The translations under genes were made by a program, and so were the position numbers. Below, piece after piece: positions 43,592-55,327 of a stretch of 64,000 nucleotides of DNA. The notes under the pieces are model-generated. The model was not told the origin of the DNA. It did no database searches and was given only the letters and a program-made list of their open reading frames with translations. How positions within the stretch are numbered: the first letter of the stretch is position 1; each line of letters starts with the position of its first letter. Origin of the DNA: Cylicocyclus nassatus (Eukaryota > Nematoda > Chromadorea > Rhabditida > Strongylidae). The DNA is taken from NCBI GenBank assembly GCA_958299035.1, contig CATQJL010000112.1:88492636-88556635 (forward strand), read 5' to 3'.

Positions 43592-43680
43592 GAGGAGTGA
43601 AGATGCGCGAGCTGCAGGAGGCAGCAAAGGCAGCTAGCCTTTGCTGCCTTCTGCAGCTCGCGCATCTTCACTCTTCTCAA
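43592..43680. repeat. long near-perfect hairpin (~40-bp arms, short loop)
   Basis: The left arm GAGTGAAGATGCGCGAGCTG continues through CAGGAGGCAGCAAAGGC. The right arm is its inverse, interrupted by only one or two mismatches, with a loop of about 5 nt (AGCTA). It lacks the TA-flanked termini of the surrounding MITEs. RNA from either strand would fold into a stem the size of a microRNA precursor. No evidence of expression. Confidence 0.7.
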
Positions 43681-44738
43681 CTTGGATTAGTTAACAAGCG
43701 AGAGAATCAAACAAAAATCTACACCAAAAGTATAAACTCTGGATCAGGATGGAAATCTTGCATTTTTCCCACTCTCAGCTATAATCGGTTTTAGCTTGCA
43801 GAAATATCGGGTTCAAAGCATTTTCTTTGAAACCCGTGAAGAGAAGTAAGTCTGCTGAAAAATAAAAAAAAGTGTGCGATTAGTCTTCGAAGTCCCAATT
43901 TTCAATCGGAATGGATGAGACAAGAAAGATCTACAAGAAGATGTTTGAAATTCCGGCCTGAAGATTCTGTAGACCAAGTTATACTTCTAGATCAACTCAA
44001 ATTTATGCCACCTTTGATCTTGAGTGAGGCTAATCTCCCTGAGCTTTTGTAGGAACTTACTATCTTATTCGCTATAAATCTGAAACATGAACTGTGTCTC
44101 GCAGTCTACCAAGCTCGAAAAGTTCACAAACAATTAGGCATAGGCATACCGAATAATTAGAGGCATGAAGAAATAATTAGAGGTGCGAGAAAGTTCAAAG
44201 CTTCTCAGGTACCTCCAAAACCGAAAGCAGCAAGCCTATGCTATCTTGCCCAACCGCAGGGCTCCAACACGGGGACCCTGCATTTGTAAAATAGCGAGAA
44301 GGCTGGGACGAGAGCAAAAAAGAATTTGTGGGGGGGGGGTGGAAGAAACTTTGACTCGCAAAGATTCGAGGAAGGGATTTTGATACTTCGCATGCATGAG
44401 CTACAGCAGCTTGGGCAGGGAGAACAATGAGCACCATGGAAAGCAGCGCTCTTATTCGAAATAGTTTTGAAGGAGGTAAGTTTGGATGCTTTGGCCAGCC
44501 CATGAAGAAGAGTCTGGGCTCCATCATGGGAACTCTAAGGTGAAAAATAAGGAGGAGAAGGGGTAGAGAAAGTTTGGGTCGGATTTACCTAAGTAGGCAT
44601 TGTATAGGTATTTTGGCAGTTTGGCCATAAAATAATCTTTAGAATGATGTGCTTGCACGGTTTTTGATCAAAAGCTGGGAGCAGACTGCCTAGGTGCATC
44701 AACTGAGATGCTGAATCTAATACATTTGCCTTTTTTGT
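43681..44738. other. unassigned
   Basis: No gene recognised. It holds a G-run at about 44331-44340 and the diverged repeat segment near 44400 described for 40771-42584. Confidence 0.3.
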
Positions 44739-44784
44739 GGCCATGAATCTCAGTGAGTAGGTTAACTCACTGAGATTCATGGCC
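44739..44784. repeat. 20-bp-arm palindrome
   Basis: GGCCATGAATCTCAGTGAGT and its exact inverse are separated by about 5 bp. Possible tiny MITE relic or cruciform site. Confidence 0.7.
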
Positions 44785-45524
44785 ATGGATTCCGGAATCC
44801 ACAACCGTGAAATTGGTTCCGTGGTTTGAACCTGCCCGCTGGGTTCGTTGATGATTACATCTACAGAACGACATAAGAAAAAAGATCTAGGACACATAAG
44901 CTGGGGGATAGCAATGGGCACGTAGAGCAGAACAGCCTTAAAGCACCGTCTACCCAAAATTTCGACCTCCATTTTTTTGCAGTTTCAGGGCCTTCTCATA
45001 CCTCTCATTACGAATATCAAATCGGAAATCAGCCAAAACACCCCCGTTTTTAGAATCCGCAGAGCGATTTCTTCGGAAAGGTGATTGGTTGGGCGCGCAC
45101 GGATGGGCGGGGCGAACGTCACGCCCACTCAAAGGGGAGGAGCCAACGTGGCGAATCTGTCATCTGAGCGATTTTCGAAGCAATTTTCTCGCTTCGGAAG
45201 CAACTTTTGCCATCGCGAGTTGGATAAGTATACAGCTGGGGGCCTCACTACTGTTAGGCATCAAAAACTCATCGACCCCGTTTTTTCAGAGTTTTCCATT
45301 GGGTTTTCGAGAACGAACCCAGTGTGTGCCGGGATGGATTCAACCCACGGGACCGGTGCTCACGAAACTAGTGGGTTAGCGGTACCCAGTGGCTTTTGCA
45401 AACACACAAAAAGCCACATGATCGCTATGCACAAAGCTTTGAAGCCACAAAGTGGGTTAGCTAACTTAAAAGACAAACTTATTGGGTTCGTTGATGAAAA
45501 CTGCCTTGGAGGCAACTTTGGATA
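44785..45524. other. unassigned
   Basis: A plus-strand ORF (45085-45600, 171 codons) runs into the adjacent MITE and has no recognised domain, so it is not called as a gene. Inverted segments GGGCGGGGCG/CGCCCACTC occur near 45110. Confidence 0.3.
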
Positions 45525-45741
45525 CCCTAATTTCACGCGTACAAGGCGCGGGGTGGTCCTAGCTTTCATCAAGCTGCTCAGCCGCCCCAACGTGTTCTAA
45601 GAAGCGATCCTTATGCCGCACGATTCGTCAGGCAAAACGCAGCACGGTATGGGATTCCTTTGGCTGCGAAGTCCTTTGCCGTGTTCGGGCTGGTCGATGA
45701 AAGCTAGGACCACCCCGCGCCTTGTACGCGTGAAATTAGGG
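45525..45741. mobile_element. 217-bp MITE with 46-bp perfect terminal inverted repeats
   Basis: Ends CCCTAATTTCACGCGTACAA match in inverse at the other side, and the match continues through GGCGCGGGGTGGTCCTAGCT and CATC without visible mismatch. TA at 45523-45524 and 45742-45743. It has the same length and family as 16202-16418, but its arms are far better preserved, implying a young insertion. Confidence 0.88.
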
Positions 45742-46199
45742 TAATTTGTTTATGAAAATTTTGGAAAAAAACATTTGCTCTAAAATGCAAAAGCTGAAGA
45801 AGTTTAAGGAAGAGGAAATCACAGTGTTTGACAGCGAACTCACCTAGCGAATAATAATAAAGCCCGTATGCATGAACATTTTTGCGGCACTAGAAGCGGT
45901 TCTCCTGATGAAAGCGCGACAGAAGGGTTCGCCCGCGTCCTCAATAACGGGGGACGTCGCTCCCCTCGCCGCAGGGATGCATATGGGCCTAAAGTAATGT
46001 CTTTCGTCTACTGGTAGTGTGCATTCCAATTTCTTGTCACGATTTCTGAAAGGTTTGCACACTCTCCCCAAGACGGTCATTGAATACAGTTCTTGTTTCA
46101 GAGTTCCTGTTTCAGACGCTTGCCTCTCTTAGGCCCGTACGCACGTACATCCCCGCGGGGAGGGGAGGGGATCTGAGAGGGGAAGCGCCATATCTCGCT
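45742..46199. other. unassigned
   Basis: No supported gene. The minus-strand ORF at 45844-46080 has no known domain. GC-rich patches near 45940 and 46150. Confidence 0.3.
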
Positions 46200-46786
46200 A
46201 GTCTACATATCTTTCTCCTTCTTTCTCTATCTTGCTTATGAAGTTTCTCATACACTGATACCTGTGCATAAATGTCAGGTTACTGCCATACAAGATTAGA
46301 TATCACTATTTCTTCTGATCCCGTGGGGATCCCCAGAGGATCACCTCACATTTTCAAAGTCATTTATCTTCCTGAAAAATCAATGAAAACTCTGCAAAAT
46401 TGTATTGAAGATATACTACGATACTGCTGAGCATGTTTTCGACAGAAAAAACGGCATCTGAAGATTTTGATTTTTTCGCTAATCCCTGGCTCGCGAGCAG
46501 CGGTTCATCGAAGATTTTGATATCTTGGGATTTTACTCATTTCTACCATAAGCATGTTTAGCAGTGCCGTAGTATATCCTCAGTACAACTTTAGAGCATT
46601 TTCATTGAGTTTTCAGGAAGATAAATGTCCTTGAAAATGTGAGGTGATCCCCTAGGGATCCCCAGGAGACCAGAAGAAATAGTGAATATCTAATCTTGTA
46701 TGGCAGTAACCTGACGTCCGTTATGCTCAGGTATCAGTGTATGAGAAACTTCATAAGCAAGATAGAGAGGGAAGGAGAAAGATAGG
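46200..46786. mobile_element. ~590-bp foldback element
   Basis: Left arm TATCTTTCTCCTTC... pairs with the right arm GGAAGGAGAAAGATA. Further pairs are GCTTATGAAGTTTCTCATAC / inverse, GGTTACTGCCATACAAGATT / inverse and the GATCCC palindromic blocks. The centre is near 46500. Ends and target duplication not resolved. Confidence 0.75.
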
Positions 46787-46870
46787 GGTTCTGGAAACTT
46801 TGTGCACTGCGGTGGTATGAAATCAAAGGATATTCTCTTTGTTAATAAAAAAGGTACAATGATAAGGAGT

Positions 46871-47000
46871 GGAAATGGGTGTGTGAGCCGTTATTCCAAG
46901 ATTGCTAACAGTTTTTTATTGACGGCTAACTTCGGCGCTTTCGCCTTCTTCAGAGCCTTGGATAACACAAAGCGGAAGTCAGTAGACCACCTAGGGATAC
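46871..47000 (+). mobile_element. truncated PLE terminal fragment with degenerate hammerhead
   Basis: GTGTGTGAGCCGTTATTCCA plus AAGATTGCTAACAG and TTATTGACGG are shared with the 136-bp insertion at 55949-56084. On the minus strand at 46924-46959, CUGAAGA, a GGC/GCC stem II and GAA remain, but the two bases making stem III are deleted. Probably inactive. No right end or target duplication is seen; the right boundary is approximate. Confidence 0.62.
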
Positions 47001-47320
47001 GGTAGCAGGGTCTGGTTTGGGACGAACATCTCATAGCTAAGATTGCTTCCGCACTGCCGCTTCAGTGTTTCAAAATCCGTCAAATTTCCTTCAAGCGCTC
47101 AAAATTCAACCACATCTCGTCCCTTCCTATACACATTCCGCGGTAGCACTAGTATGTCAACAGAGCGGGCTGGCCTTTCGGTTTAGCGCGAGAACGTGTG
47201 TGAAGAGATGAGAATCAAGATCAAATAATTTGGAGCCTTGGAGGAGTCGTGTGTTGAACACGGGAAACCTGGTGCGCCTTTGGGTGCGTTTGTGTCTAGT
47301 TTTGCCTGAACGCTGCCTTC

Positions 47321-47787
47321 AAAGGCAGTTTCAGGGCAAAAACTCGATTTTGAGATTTTGTGCTTACCCGGGCCTATTCGCTACGCTGAATCCAAAAATA
47401 CATATTGGAGAGCGCGAAAATGGCGAAAAACGGATTCAACACAGGAGGGAAATCGGCAGGTGGGCGGGTCCTTCCCACTGTAAACTCACGCTCCCAGCCT
47501 CTGGAGCGATCTTCTCACTTTTGGGTTCAAGTCAATCATTCGCCCTTGGTCGGTAGCGATTTTAGGAGGGCTAGCGGAATCGTGAAGTCAGCCGAAGTCA
47601 GCTCCGGAAGGTGGGAGCGTGAATTTACAGTGGAGAAGACCCCGCCCACTTACTGTTTCCCTCCTGCGCTAGAGGCCCTTTTTGCCGTTTTCGCGCTTTT
47701 TAATGTAGATTTTGGGATTCAGTATGGCGAATACGCCCGTATAAGCACAAAATCTCAAAATAGGGTTTTTGCCCGGACACTGCCTTT
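47321..47787. mobile_element. AAAGGCAG-ended MITE, 467 bp
   Basis: Left AAAGGCAGTTTCAGGGCAAA, right inverse AAAGGCAGTGTCCGGGCAAA. Arms of about 150 bp pair via GAGCGTGAATTTACAGTG / inverse. The left flank (TTTTGCCTGAACGCTGCCTT) looks like the end of another family copy, so this insertion sits next to or inside a relative. Confidence 0.78.
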
Positions 47788-48741
47788 AAGGCACGTTGAG
47801 TACGGAAAAGGAGTGGGCTCGGAACTAGCTTTCACCTAGAAGAATTGGGAGGAAACAACTCTGAGCAATGATGAAAGCCTCGAGACGGCGGGCTGGAATA
47901 CGGGGACCCTGAGAGGTTTTTTCATCAGAGACTGCGCAAGAAGTGGATATCTTAGGGAAACTCAGCTGAGGGAGTTCTCGCCGAACTTCGTACACCTTTG
48001 GAGAATTTTGGAGAAAAGTCTTTTAGGGCACTGGCATGCTAGAGCTGAGGGTAAGGAAACTATTGGCACTTCGGTTGCAGCATACTTGGATACGATAAAG
48101 GACTGGATGCGGGGAACTCAAGACAGCGTCTACCTGAAAAGGGGGAGTATTATCTTGGCATCTGGGCATAAAAATCTTGAAGGGATTTTTTTCGTCTCAC
48201 GATACAGCTAGAACAAAAGGAAGGGGAAAAGTACGCTTTATAGACGCTGGAGCTACTAGGAACATTCTGAAGGAGATTACTGCGGGCACTTGCGTCAAAC
48301 TTTGGGAGGATAGGCTAACAGTTTAAAGCAACAAGGCAATCCATATTGACCACAAAATGGGAAGTTCTGTTAAAAACAAACTATAGACGCACTGGCCATA
48401 AGAAGTTTAGATAGATAATTGGCTTTGGCGAGGAAAGTGAGGGGATATGTGGCATACATATGGACTGAGTTGAAAGTTAGTCAGGAAAAACGTGCTTAGT
48501 TGGCTTTAACTGAAATGTTTTCTTGCATCAAAAGCTGAGGAGCACGTTTTGAACCTAGATGCATTGACTTAATGCAGCGTAAATCTACCATGTTCCCTGA
48601 CATGCAACACTTGAGGTCGCGTGCTCATTAGTCTCTCATAACTTCGGAAATCAGACTAGCAATCAGCCCCCACGTTTCAACTCAAAAGGAGACGGTCACC
48701 GAGTTTCCTCCCCGTAAGAGGTATCATTCATTCTCTGACTA
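47788..48741. other. unassigned
   Basis: No gene recognised. Several purine-rich GAAGGAGATTACTG-like segments resemble parts of 40.8-44.6 kb. Confidence 0.3.
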
Positions 48742-50095
48742 ACAAGATAAGGATACTCGGTCGAAGTGCAGTTTCCTTATGGGATGTATACTGTTTTATA
48801 GGGCATGGAACGCTGATTCCAAATCTGCTTTCAGTATCTGCAAAGCCTTCTGGGATGGGAGTCATAAAATTTTTTCGAGGGAAAAATTCAAGGTTTTGGA
48901 TAGGGTAAAAGCGAGCATTTCCGGCGCTTTCCGGCGCCTGAATGGAGTAACGACTAGCTTAAAGGCACCGTCCACCCAAAGTGAGGGTTGATGAGATTTC
49001 GGTGCATACTAGTGTGGGCCCCCACACTAGGCAAACCCCCAAGTGGCGCCGCAAAATACTCCCTCCGAAGCGAGAAATCCGCTCCGGAAGGGACGTAACC
49101 GGAGGTGGTCACTCCTCCACTTTGCAGGCGCGCTGATATACGCAGGGCGTCATTTGCAAACTAGTCACGGGCAATTGTGCAATCGATTAGGAGTATTAGG
49201 AAATGGAAAAGGATTTACTTGTCTGAAAAACAATCCCATCAAATAATTTAACAACACGTCAAGATCAACGTACAGCAGTAGCAAGTCAGCTGCGCAGAAA
49301 TGCGTGACAGATTGCAATGATCCATTAGTCATGTAGTAACGACGACAACGATCATTTTGACTACAAATAGTTCTTGAATTTGATGTACATTGCAATGAAA
49401 AAAAGCTCACGTTCTCTTCGCATGTTCATCTTGTTTCACTGAGCACAAGTCACCTATAAAGAAAGATCATGTTTACATCAAGAAACAGCTATGCCCGATG
49501 CTGATGATAGCTATAATCGGAAAAACAACTTTGTCGTAAATTCGGTCATGATTGAATAAAAAACGAACGGTCAAGAATACTAATACACGAAATAACACTG
49601 AAAAACTCCGATTAGTCGCCTACGACAAAGCAGTGTACTGCGCTGTGCGTGTAGTATCTCCAACGGTGCGCCTCAAAGTGGGCGGAGTGACCACCTCCGG
49701 TTACGTCCCTTCCGTAGCGGATTTCTCGCTTCGGAGGGAATATATTGCGGCGCTACTTGGGGGTTTGCCTAGTGTGGGGGCCCACACTAGTATGCACCGA
49801 AATCTCATCAACCCTCAGTTTGGGTGGACGGTGCCTTTAAGCTTATCAAACTGATGGTATCAATTGCACGAAGACTCCCGAGTAATCATGACTCCATCTG
49901 AGTTCGCAGACTACACTTTTGAATGATTTTATTGTAGCTAAGCTTTAGAATTTTTGCATCAAAAAATTTCCATAACTCCCCTCCTAGCAGCGCTTTGCAG
50001 ATACCGAAAGCATATCGGATTTAGCGTTCCATGCTCTATAAGACAATATACCTTTCCTGTGGAAACGCCACTTCGACCAAATATCCATCCCTTGC
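48742..50095. mobile_element. ACAAGG-ended foldback, third copy, interrupted
   Basis: Left part 48742-48960 (ACAAGATAAGGATACTCGGT, AACGCTGATTCCAAATCTGC) and right part 49839-50095 (inverse GGGATGGATATTTGGTCGAA at the end) match 18664-19131. The break point falls after GACTAGCT and is filled by the element at 48961-49838. Confidence 0.75.
48961..49838. mobile_element. AAAGGCACCG-ended element, ~0.88 kb, with ~180-bp TIRs
   Basis: Left AAAGGCACCGTCCACCCAAA and right inverse match for about 180 bp, including GTGTGGGCCCCCACACTAG. The TTAA flanking each end may be a piggyBac-type duplication or part of the inverted repeat; these cannot be told apart here. The interior shows no transposase. Confidence 0.78.
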
Positions 50096-51034
50096 AACAG
50101 ACATGAGCACGCTTTGCAAGGTTTGTTTAACATACTCAAGGATGCGTTTTAACGCTTTTGGTGGAATACTGTTAGGAATTCGAAAAACACGTTCAGACTC
50201 GCGTTGTTCAACAAGCTCGAACATGTTTATTTACAGATTCCCAAACGTAATTCACGAAAACGCGTTGAAACGCACTAATAAAGTTGTAAGTCAGACGCAT
50301 GCAAAGCGTGTTCGTGTCTTTCAGTCAGAGAATGAATAATTAGTGTCTATGATGATATGATTATAGGCATCAAAATAATTACCGGAACACCCACCGCCGC
50401 ATTTCATAATGCTACAGATTTGATCGGGTCTATGACTTTATGAATGATAGCATGTGCCAGCCGCCAGCTGGGTACCGTACGCGGTGGCTGATCGCTCCGC
50501 CCCTTTGTTAATTAACCTAGGAATGCGTTGCAATTTTTGGAAAACTCTCTAATATTTCGTTCTTGCTTCTTCAATTGGTTGCAATTTGGATAACAGTAGA
50601 TTTCATCGAATTGAAATTCAGTTTTCAGATCTTTTTCCATTGTAAATATATTCGCAGGCTCTTTAATGCATTTCCGTCATTTGTTCCTAGTAGGTTTGTC
50701 CAAATTGTTTATTGTAAGTACCAGCGCGTCACCTCTGCTTCGCAGAGGCTCGCACTGACCCTACTTTCTGTATGCCGAACTCATTCCCGCGTAATAACGA
50801 CTTTGAAACTTACCGCGCTACGCAGGCTACTACGAATGATTTGTAAACAACTACTCATTCCGAGAGCTTTTTTGTGTGAGATCGGTAATTTAGCGTGAAT
50901 GAAACTTTTCCGAAAAGAATAGATGCAAAGTTGAACCGGTTTTTGGACTTCTTATGGTCTGATAGTCGCCATAACGATGATGATCACCGTGGGCTACATC
51001 TCTGTACAAAAATCTTCTCAAATGATTAGGTAAA
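50096..51034. other. unassigned
   Basis: No gene recognised. A short perfect hairpin CCTCTGCTTCGCAGAGG lies at about 50734-50750. Confidence 0.3.
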
Positions 51035-51424
51035 ATCTTGGCAAATTGAACATTCACGCAACCAATTTTTTTTCGGCGCCATTTTGTGAAGTAATCAACT
51101 TTAGTGCAATTTTTGGGCTAAAGTCCGTGGCTTGCACATTAGCTTGTTAAACATATCCATGACTCTGCAAAAAGTGGTGGTACAGGCCCACTTTTGCTGG
51201 CCAAGCCAAGCGGATCTATTTTAAGCGCAACTTTTGAGGGATCTGTTTAGCGGATCCGCTCGTGCTTTTGCATAGCGGACTTTCATGCTGCTAGCATGCG
51301 CCGGGCAGAATTTGTGCTCAGGTGGTTGGCTGGAACTCGCTCTACGAATTTCGTAACGGACAGACAGACAGACACACACACAAAAAAACACGTAAATAAC
51401 CCTTAGCCCGTTATTATAAGTCAT
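51035..51424 (-). repeat. dispersed repeat with CAGACAGACA microsatellite, copy 1
   Basis: Homologous in reverse orientation to 63616-64000. Shared: GACTTATAATAACGGGCTAA near one end, GTCTGTCTGT, CGAAATTCGTAGAGCGAG, GCATGAAAGTCC, GCAAAAGCACGAGC and GGATCC segments. No coding potential or terminal inverted repeat is visible. Confidence 0.7.
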
Positions 51425-52631
51425 GATGAGGAAATTATTTCATGCTTGGAAAACTGTTTTTCTTTATTCACACCTGTTACTATATTGGATATTCTTTATT
51501 GTGCACCCGCAAGTTTAGTAAAAAAGAAGTCAGCTTATCGAGAAATATTATTATCATTGCTGAAATGATCAAAACGATTATCTTTTTTATCGGAAAGTAC
51601 GTTTTAAAACCCTAGTCATAGCTAAAACCAGATTTTATTGAGACGAGAATTCAAAACAAGCATTATAGGCGAATTTTGTTTTAAGCAAACTAATTTCGAT
51701 AAATTGTGTACATCATGACTTTGGTAATGTTTCGTACAATCAGATTTCACTCGTTTTGCAAATATGCGGTCACATATACCACACAAACTTTTTCAGATTT
51801 CAGAAAAAGGAAAGTCACAGTGCACTTATATTTTTTCGGATCTGCTTTAGATAACAAAATTTCTTTTGTTTGCTTTCAAAAACTGTTACCCTCAGTATGA
51901 ACTCATCTGTAACTCAATCGAAACTGCGTGTGAACTAGACGTAAGATATGAGGTCACTCACAATCAGACAATCATGCCTTAGATGTTCTAGATTATTTCA
52001 CACTTTAAAGTTGGATATCCACGAGTCACACGGTCATTCATAGGTAAATCAGCAAATCTCTTGAATTTCACGATCAACACATTAGCTGTACTTGACTGGC
52101 AAAAAAGAGGCAAGAAAGCAAAATAAAACATGTGAATAGTCAAGCTTCACCCAGCTTGCAACAAGCTTATAACTCACTATCAGAAGCTGCTTTCACTTGA
52201 CTAAGGAAGATGACCATGAACCAGTGCTAGAGCTGTACTGCAAAGAACTCGTCCGTCTTGCGATAGGCGGGGCTAACGGTGCGCACCTTATTGACACACG
52301 CTTGACTAAGCGCGCGCTATCGTTCATAAAGTCCGTCACCTGATTTGATTTGATAGAGATGCTCTCATGATCAGCGAGTTTCAGATGATTCTCATGTAAA
52401 CCAATTTCGTCTACATGCTACATCCAAATCTCATAATTTTCTTATACGAAATTTGAAAATATTCTGCACAAACTCGATCCTTCTGTGTAGAAATTAGAAA
52501 GGCATTTACAAGTTCACGTAAAGGTATTGAAAATTTTCTTTTTTCCAAATGGCAAAAATGGCAAGGAATCGAAATCAAACTTTACCTAGCCAAGAAATGT
52601 CGAAATGGACATTTTTTTGTAAAAAATATTA
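51425..52631. other. unassigned
   Basis: AT-rich, probably low-copy. No exon, RNA gene or repeat recognised. Confidence 0.3.
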
Positions 52632-53645
52632 AGTCATTCCGAAAGTAACTCCGCTTTTTTCAGACGGACGTCACAGACGATGGAACAAAGATTTCTAAGA
52701 AATCTTGGCAGCATTCGATGCAGAATTTCATTCTCTTTCTATGGTTATGTAAATGTTGCAAAACAGTCAATGAGCTTTCAGAAAATAACCAAAACCTGCA
52801 ACTCATACCTTTTGAGATGGTCAAGTTTTATGATTTTTTAAAACTCTCATATCAATCCTCAGAAGGATTGCAAGTAACGATTCGATAGAATAAACCTTAT
52901 AGAACACAGTTCTACTTTTTTCTCCTTTCCAAACCTTGTCATACATTTTTAACAGAATCTTAACTGATGCTACCGATTTCCATACTTGGGCAGCTAAATC
53001 CTCGTAAAACATCGAAACAAGAGCAGCTCGCGCACTATTCGATGCAGCATTTTCTCCTCTTTCTAACGGGTGTTTTTTGTTTCCAATTCGTTTAGTTTTC
53101 AGGAATGAAATCATAATTCATTTCTTTAGCGAGCCCCAGGTTGTACCCGAAAAACTCGAAATTTAATATTCCGAACCCGTAAACCCTCACATGCTTTGTA
53201 AAATTCATGCTAACTCATAGTACTATCTTGGTAGTCTCAAATTCCGAAAAATTATGATGTTTGATGCGATTGTGGCTGAGGTGGGCCTGCCAAAATCCGA
53301 TGGTTCTGTTAAAAAATCTTTTAAAAAATTACGGCGAGATACGAGGAAGAGAAAAAATTAGTACTGCATTCTATAAGGTTTACTCTATCGAATCGTTACC
53401 TGCAATCCTTCTGAGGATTGATATGAAAGTTTTAAGAAATCATAAAATTTGACCATCTCAAAAAGCATGGGTTGCAGGTTTTGGTTATTTTCTGGAAGCT
53501 TATTGACTGTTTTGCAACAATTACATAACCGTTAAAAAGAGAATGAAATCCTGCATCAAGTGCTACCAAGATCTCTTAGAAATCTTTGTTCCATCGTATG
53601 TGGCGTCCGTTTGAAAAAAGCGAAATTACTTTCGGAATGACCTAA
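52632..53645. mobile_element. mariner-like foldback MITE (TTARGTCATTCCGAAAGTAA)
   Basis: About 1.0 kb with long inverted arms: left TTAAGTCATTCCGAAAGTAA, right inverse TTAGGTCATTCCGAAAGTAA. Further pairing includes TTATAGAACACAGTTCTA-like and ATCCTCAGAAGGATTG segments. It is a distant relative of 6117-7136. Confidence 0.8.
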
Positions 53646-54164
53646 TATAATCATCTCGAAGCTCACTCAATAAATTACGAAATCTTTTTCTGAGAATGAA
53701 ATCTGGCACTTAGCTGAGTGTAATAAAATTGAGAGATCTGATTACAAAAAGAACGACCAAAGCGCAATAAACCTCTTTTCGAGAGGAAATTTTTCGAAAG
53801 TATAAAGAGAGGGAAAGTAAAAAATCCGAGCAAATCTGGGACTTGCTCTGCCCAACACTTATCTTTCAAAAAAATAGGATACTTTTTGAGGATTATCAGG
53901 ACAGGACTATGCAAATTGAGGTGTTGGGTATTTTAGTGACTACTTCAATGTTCAGATTACATATCTCATGAAAGCGTTGCCGTTAGAAAGAGAAGAATAA
54001 GAAGCATAAAAAGCGAACAAGCCTGCCCATTGATTTACTCTTTGTCGCTAGTCTCGGAAAAAAACAACACTTTCGACAAAACCTAATAGCGAACGCAAAA
54101 GATAAGGCTGATTCGATTTGTGAAGCGTGTACTTGCAGAGATTCACAAGCGGGTTGAGCAGGAG
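53646..54164. other. unassigned
   Basis: No recognised gene or repeat. Confidence 0.3.
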
Positions 54165-54370
54165 CGGTGGCACACGATCGCCACATACGACCCCCCTCCC
54201 CTTTTAAGTTCTGTCTCAATAAGATCCCCTAAATCTTGCATAACTAAGATAAGCATAACCTAAAAGCCCTACCAAGCATAATGAGTAAAAAAGTTTGCGC
54301 GCGTCAAATCGCGCCGTCGGTAATTGCCGCACGCGCGACGTCGCTCGGACGATGCTACTTGTAACAGCAT
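54165..54370. repeat. hAT-foldback end fragment next to a GC-rich MITE fragment
   Basis: GGTGGCACACGATCGCCACA and the following CCCCCCTCCCC to AAGCATAATGAG match the left end of the hAT-like foldbacks. From about 54298, GCGCGTCAAATCGCGCCGTC to GGACGATGCT matches the right half of the MITE at 16636-16801. Confidence 0.6.
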
Positions 54371-55327
54371 ACATGAGTAGTTCTCAATGCATACATAACT
54401 ATATGGCACGAAATTCTGCACGCGAACGAAGAGAGGTTAGTGTAAGCAAAGTATGAAAAATTATAGAAAAACTTATGTGAATGAAATGTGTGATAAACGT
54501 TATTTCAAGAATTTTGCATAACTGATGAGTGAAGATGTGAATTCAAATGACTCGTCTGCAACGCACAGATAACGATATGGTATGAAACTTGATACGTACA
54601 TGAACACGGGTCTGCGGGGCCTAACTGAGAAGTTTCATTGACAAATTATGTAACTGAAGGTTGTGGCAAACTATTTTCTGAAAATTTCTTGCTACCAAAA
54701 AAATGGAAAAATGGCTCGTTTGCAAGGCAGAGGTGACGAAATCGCGCGGGATTTGGTGTGTATGTGCGCAGTAGGACTATAGAACATGATATGAAAGATT
54801 ACGAAAAACTTATGTGAATGAAGAGCGTGTCCAATTTTTTTCCAAATAAGGTTGCCAATTGCCAACCAAATGACAGCCTGAAGTTGGCAAAACTTTCAAT
54901 TCACATAATTTTTTCAAAATTTCTGTATAAGTCTGTTCTCTACCTAAAGCTCAGTATACAGTAACACTTTGGCTTCAAAACTCCTCCTCTCTTTTCTGCT
55001 AGAACCTAAGATAACCTTTCTTATAGAGGAAAGCGCGCTCCAATCGATACGGCGCGCCGAGAACAGTGCCTCGAAGTCCCAGTCCTAAAACCTTTTGCTT
55101 CTTTTTATCCTTGTATACACGTTTTTCGTTCGTTCTAGAGTAAAATGATATTTCCATTAATTTTAGGTGTATCTCGTTGTTCCCAATGTCTGACCTTTTT
55201 TGCGAAGCGGCACAAGGTGAGGAATGCCTTCTTTGTTTTGAAACTTTCATGCATTACTTTATGTTACTTTCTGCTTTTGTTTATACATTAAGTTATAAAC
55301 ATCATAAGGAGCATTATGCTTTTGTAT
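54371..55327. other. unassigned
   Basis: No supported gene. Two similar phrases (AAAAACTTATGTGAATGAA) occur at about 54465 and 54800, suggesting an eroded duplication of about 330 bp. Confidence 0.35.

Noticed and set aside
45085..45600. Plus-strand ORF of 171 codons
   Set aside because: No recognised motif, runs into the 217-bp MITE TIR at its end, and lacks splice or start context.
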